DNA from: Pseudomonadota bacterium | GTDB lineage: Bacteria; Pseudomonadota; Alphaproteobacteria; UBA8366; JADFVY01 | NCBI GenBank assembly: GCA_030671915.1 | Contig: DAOVHN010000061.1 | Coordinates: 1-8,970 of the forward strand | DNA: 8,970 nucleotides | Direction: 5' to 3' | Shown: in pieces, positions 7,028-8,970 of the stretch | Position numbering within the stretch: position 1 is the first letter of the stretch | How the letters are laid out: each line of letters opens with the position of its first letter | Notes under the pieces: model-generated | Seen by the model: the letters and a program-made list of their open reading frames with translations, nothing else | Database searches by the model: none | What the model was told of the DNA's origin: nothing | Position numbers and translations under genes: made by a program

Positions 7028-7572
7028 GCGGTTTCGAAATCCGGTTCAGCGGCGCCGGCGGCCAGGGCCTGCAACTCTGCGCCAAGCTGCTGTCGGCGGC
7101 ACTGGCCCGCGAGGGCAAGACGGTGGCCATCTCCCAGGGCTACGAGCCGACCTCGCGCGGGGGCCTCAGCCGCGCCGACATGGTGGTCAGCGACGAGGGC
7201 GCGGCCGAATATCCGCTGGTCACCGCGCTGGACTATCTGGTCGTGCTGGACCGGGCCGCCGTCGGCGTCTCCGAAGGGCTGGTCCGCGAGGGCGGGCTGA
7301 TCCTGATCGATGCCAGACGCGTCGACAAGATGCCCAGGGGCAAATACGAGATCAGGCAAATGCCCTTCAGCGAAACCGCCATGCGGCTCGGCAACGAGCG
7401 CGTGGCCAACGTCATCGCGCTGTCCGCCCTGGTCGGAATCGGCAACATCTGCGCCCGCGAAACCCTGGAGCAGACCATCCGCACCGGCACCCCGCCCAAA
7501 TTCCTCGACCTGAATATTGAAGCCATGCAACAGGGCTATGCCCTCGCCGACGAACAGGTGGCCGCGGCGTGA
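7024..7572 (+). CDS. korC: 2-oxoacid:ferredoxin oxidoreductase gamma subunit, KorC/OorC type
   Basis: Small gamma subunit (PF01558 family) that completes the KorABC core and is thought to contribute to CoA binding. The 182 residues are standard. Seen: N-terminal IRFSGAGGQGLQLCAKLL with the glycine loop GAGGQG (10-15), QGYEPTSRGGLSRADMVVS (38-56) with the conserved SRGG, and a C-terminal domain with NERVANVIALSALVGIG (124-140). The start ATG overlaps the korB TGA (ATGA), with AGGGCAGGG 3 nt upstream as an SD-rich stretch. It is the last gene of the operon. It is the second gamma-type protein in the cluster, the first being the IorB domain; the two are clearly divergent in sequence, so this is not a recent duplication. 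No convincing intrinsic terminator follows. Confidence 0.92.
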   Translation: MSGFEIRFSGAGGQGLQLCAKLLSAALAREGKTVAISQGYEPTSRGGLSRADMVVSDEGAAEYPLVTALDYLVVLDRAAVGVSEGLVREGGLILIDARRVDKMPRGKYEIRQMPFSETAMRLGNERVANVIALSALVGIGNICARETLEQTIRTGTPPKFLDLNIEAMQQGYALADEQVAAA

Positions 7573-7885
7573 CGGGCATCTGACGCCGAGCGACCTCGCC
7601 CTTCGAGACGGGCGCCGCTGGAACCGCGGTAACGCATACCTTCCGGCTAACCTTTATCTACCGCAAACTCACCCTGCGATCTATATCGCGCATACTCCGC
7701 ACATACATCTTTCCTGTGCCTGTTCTGCATCGAATCCGCACAAAACTCACCGGAACCTTGACCGAGCGCCGATTCGACCGTGGGAAAGTACCTGTTTATA
7801 CTCTTTTTCAAAGGTCGGCCGGTCGAGGTCGCGCCGCCCCTCACGGGTTCTGGCCCGCCGCCGCGCGTTCCCCTATAACACCTCC
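7573..7885. other. Non-coding gap with candidate promoters, no convincing gene
   Basis: 313 bp without a plausible gene. An open frame crosses it into the dehydrogenase but its translation has no family character. About 7630-7810 is visibly less GC-rich than the surrounding genes. Contents: a short hairpin CGCCC/GGGCG (7597-7614) without a T run just after korC; a small palindrome GCGAT-CTAT-ATCGC (7676-7689); TATACT (7797-7802) with TTCGAC (7773-7778) 18 bp upstream as a promoter candidate; three GGTCG repeats at 7813-7831; and TATAAC (7874-7879) just before the next start. Confidence 0.55.
7773..7802 (+). promoter_or_regulatory. Candidate promoter for the beta-hydroxyacid dehydrogenase gene
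   Basis: TATACT at 7797-7802 matches the sigma-70 -10 consensus at five of six bases. The -35 partner TTCGAC at 7773-7778 (18-bp spacer) is poor. It would give a leader of roughly 75-80 nt before ATG 7886. An alternative is TATAAC at 7874-7879, which would give an almost leaderless message. Confidence 0.3.
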
Positions 7886-8728
7886 ATGAACTCACCAGCC
7901 TACAGCGAACCTGTCGGCATTGCCGGCTGCGGGGCCATGGGGCTTCCCATGGCGCGGAGCCTGTTGGCGGCGGAGTTCGGCGTATACGGGTTCGATGTGC
8001 GTCCCGTCCGTGAGTTCGGCGATTTCGAGGGGCGCATGATCGCAGACCCGGCGGAATTCGCGGCGCGCTGCCCGACCGTCATTTCCGTGGTGCGCGACAT
8101 CCCGCAGACGCTGGAGCTTTGCTTCGGGCAACAGGCGCTGTTCACTGGTGAGGCTGCGCCCCGTCGGCTCGTCGTATCCTCCACCCTCTCGCCACGTTTC
8201 CTGGGTGAACTGGCCACGCGATTGCCGCAAGGGACCGAACTGGTCGACGCCCCCATGTCCGGCGCGCCGGTCGCCGCCCGCGAGGCGCGCCTTACCTTCA
8301 TGGTCGGCGGCGAGGAGGCGGTCGTGAACAGCCTGAGGCCGCTGTTCGATGCCATGGGCAATGCCATCCACCATCTGGGCGGGCTCGGCGCGGGGATGAC
8401 GGTGAAGGTTGTCAACAATTTCGTCGCCGCCAGCAGCGTCGTCGCCGTCCGCCACGCGCTGGCCGCCGCACGGGCGCTGGGCGTCGCGCCGGACCTGCTG
8501 ACGCAAGTGATGGCGCAAAGCTCGGGCGCCACATGGTTCGGCGACAATCTGGACGCCATCGACTGGTCGGGTGAGGGCTACGGCCCGGACAACACCATCG
8601 GCATCCTGGAAAAAGATGTGAATTCCTTCCTGGATGCCCTGCGGGACCTGCCCGAGTTCGACAAGGGCGAACTGGAGGAAACGGTTATCCGGAACCTGAG
8701 GAAGCTATCGCCCGCGGATTTCTCCTGA
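7886..8728 (+). CDS. NAD(P)-dependent beta-hydroxyacid dehydrogenase, 3-hydroxyisobutyrate dehydrogenase-like
   Basis: Cytosolic oxidoreductase of the 6-phosphogluconate/3-hydroxyisobutyrate dehydrogenase family, oxidising a beta-hydroxyacid or reducing its semialdehyde. The 280 residues are near the usual 285-300. An N-terminal Rossmann domain has GCGAMGLPMA (14-23). The substrate-binding motif is DAPMSGAPVA (121-130) followed by LTFMVGG (136-142). The catalytic Lys is K174 in GAGMTVKVVNN (168-178), with N178, and a C-terminal LEKD (241-244) is present. The second motif is divergent: families usually read DAPVSGG with a later GA, here SGAPVAAREA, so the substrate may differ (3-hydroxyisobutyrate, tartronate semialdehyde, a sulfonate or a lactaldehyde analogue). 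ATG 7886 is chosen because the Rossmann strand starts nine residues in and upstream sequence is not protein-like. No Shine-Dalgarno is visible. It may be unrelated to the upstream operon, 313 bp away. Confidence 0.88.
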   Translation: MNSPAYSEPVGIAGCGAMGLPMARSLLAAEFGVYGFDVRPVREFGDFEGRMIADPAEFAARCPTVISVVRDIPQTLELCFGQQALFTGEAAPRRLVVSSTLSPRFLGELATRLPQGTELVDAPMSGAPVAAREARLTFMVGGEEAVVNSLRPLFDAMGNAIHHLGGLGAGMTVKVVNNFVAASSVVAVRHALAAARALGVAPDLLTQVMAQSSGATWFGDNLDAIDWSGEGYGPDNTIGILEKDVNSFLDALRDLPEFDKGELEETVIRNLRKLSPADFS

Positions 8729-8743
8729 CCCGCGCCACACCCC

Positions 8744-8970
8744 TCACCCCTTATAGAATTCTCCGAACGCCTCGATCGTGCGCTCTACGTCCTCGCTCGT
8801 GATGTCGAGGTGGGTGACGAGGCGCGTGTGGGGGCGCTGGGCGGCTATGACTATGCCGCGGGCGGCCAGGTGGGCGCGCAAGGGCTCAATATCCTCCTCA
8901 CCTGGAGCGATAAAGATCATGTTGGTCTCGACCGGATCGACGTCGAGGCCCTTGCACTTCGCCAGCCCCT
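8744..8970 (-). CDS. Low-specificity L-threonine aldolase, C-terminal fragment (5' end beyond window)
   Basis: C-terminal 74 residues of a pyridoxal-phosphate enzyme that cleaves L-threonine or L-allo-threonine to glycine and acetaldehyde (fold type I, beta-eliminating lyase family). Seen: VDPVETNMIFI, followed by LAARGIVIAA, then RLVTHLDITSEDVERTIEAF, which is the typical end of these aldolases (TNMV.., RLVTHLD.., EDV). The PLP-lysine lies upstream, outside the window. The stop TGA is at 8744-8746; the gene is convergent with the dehydrogenase, 15 bp apart, with no intrinsic terminator between. The low-specificity aldolase call fits the ending, but a related aminotransferase-fold lyase cannot be excluded from a fragment. 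Confidence 0.82.
   Translation of the reverse strand, partial: GLAKCKGLDVDPVETNMIFIAPGEEDIEPLRAHLAARGIVIAAQRPHTRLVTHLDITSEDVERTIEAFGEFYKG

Noticed and set aside
7597..7614. Hairpin after korC as an intrinsic terminator
   Set aside because: Only a 5-bp stem with an 8-nt loop and no T run downstream.
7787..7808. AGTA/TACT plus T-rich stretch as a terminator
   Set aside because: The stem is only 4 bp and AT-containing; more simply read as a -10 region.
7517..7885. Upstream extension of the dehydrogenase frame by 123 codons, overlapping korC
   Set aside because: The translation has no family similarity and the Rossmann domain begins nine residues after ATG 7886.

Overview
The window is GC-rich, densely coded bacterial chromosome. 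The gene content (a Liv-type ABC transporter, split 2-oxoacid:ferredoxin oxidoreductases, a 3-hydroxyisobutyrate dehydrogenase-like enzyme and a threonine aldolase) and the codon bias suggest a proteobacterium, most likely an alphaproteobacterium of Rhodospirillales type. That placement is inference, as no rRNA or other marker gene is present. No mobile element, CRISPR array or RNA gene was seen.

Layout. Positions 1-2085 (minus strand) hold the start of a branched-chain/aromatic amino-acid type ABC transporter operon: a periplasmic substrate-binding protein, a strong intrinsic terminator, then a livH permease cut by the window edge. Positions 2086-2291 are a divergent regulatory region with two short palindromes. 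Positions 2292-7572 (plus strand) are a tight five-gene operon with gaps of 0-1 bp or short overlaps: iorA, an iorB fused to a ferredoxin-like korD, korA, korB and korC. Positions 7573-7885 are a non-coding gap, less GC-rich than its surroundings, with candidate promoters. Positions 7886-8728 (plus) encode a beta-hydroxyacid dehydrogenase. Convergent to it, 8744-8970 (minus) is the C-terminus of a low-specificity threonine aldolase.

How the genes work together. The five-gene operon encodes two thiamine-diphosphate, iron-sulfur 2-oxoacid oxidoreductases. One is indolepyruvate/arylpyruvate-type (IorA plus the IorB domain). The other is 2-oxoglutarate or related 2-oxoacid-type (KorA, KorB, KorC). 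The second lacks a free delta (ferredoxin) subunit. A KorD-like two-cluster domain is instead fused to the C-terminus of the IorB domain, exactly where korD would stand in a korDABC operon. This physically links the two enzymes and is the most interesting feature of the window. The divergent transporter suggests import of an amino acid or organic acid whose 2-oxoacid derivatives are oxidised to acyl-CoA with electrons passed to ferredoxin; the substrate cannot be read from the sequence.
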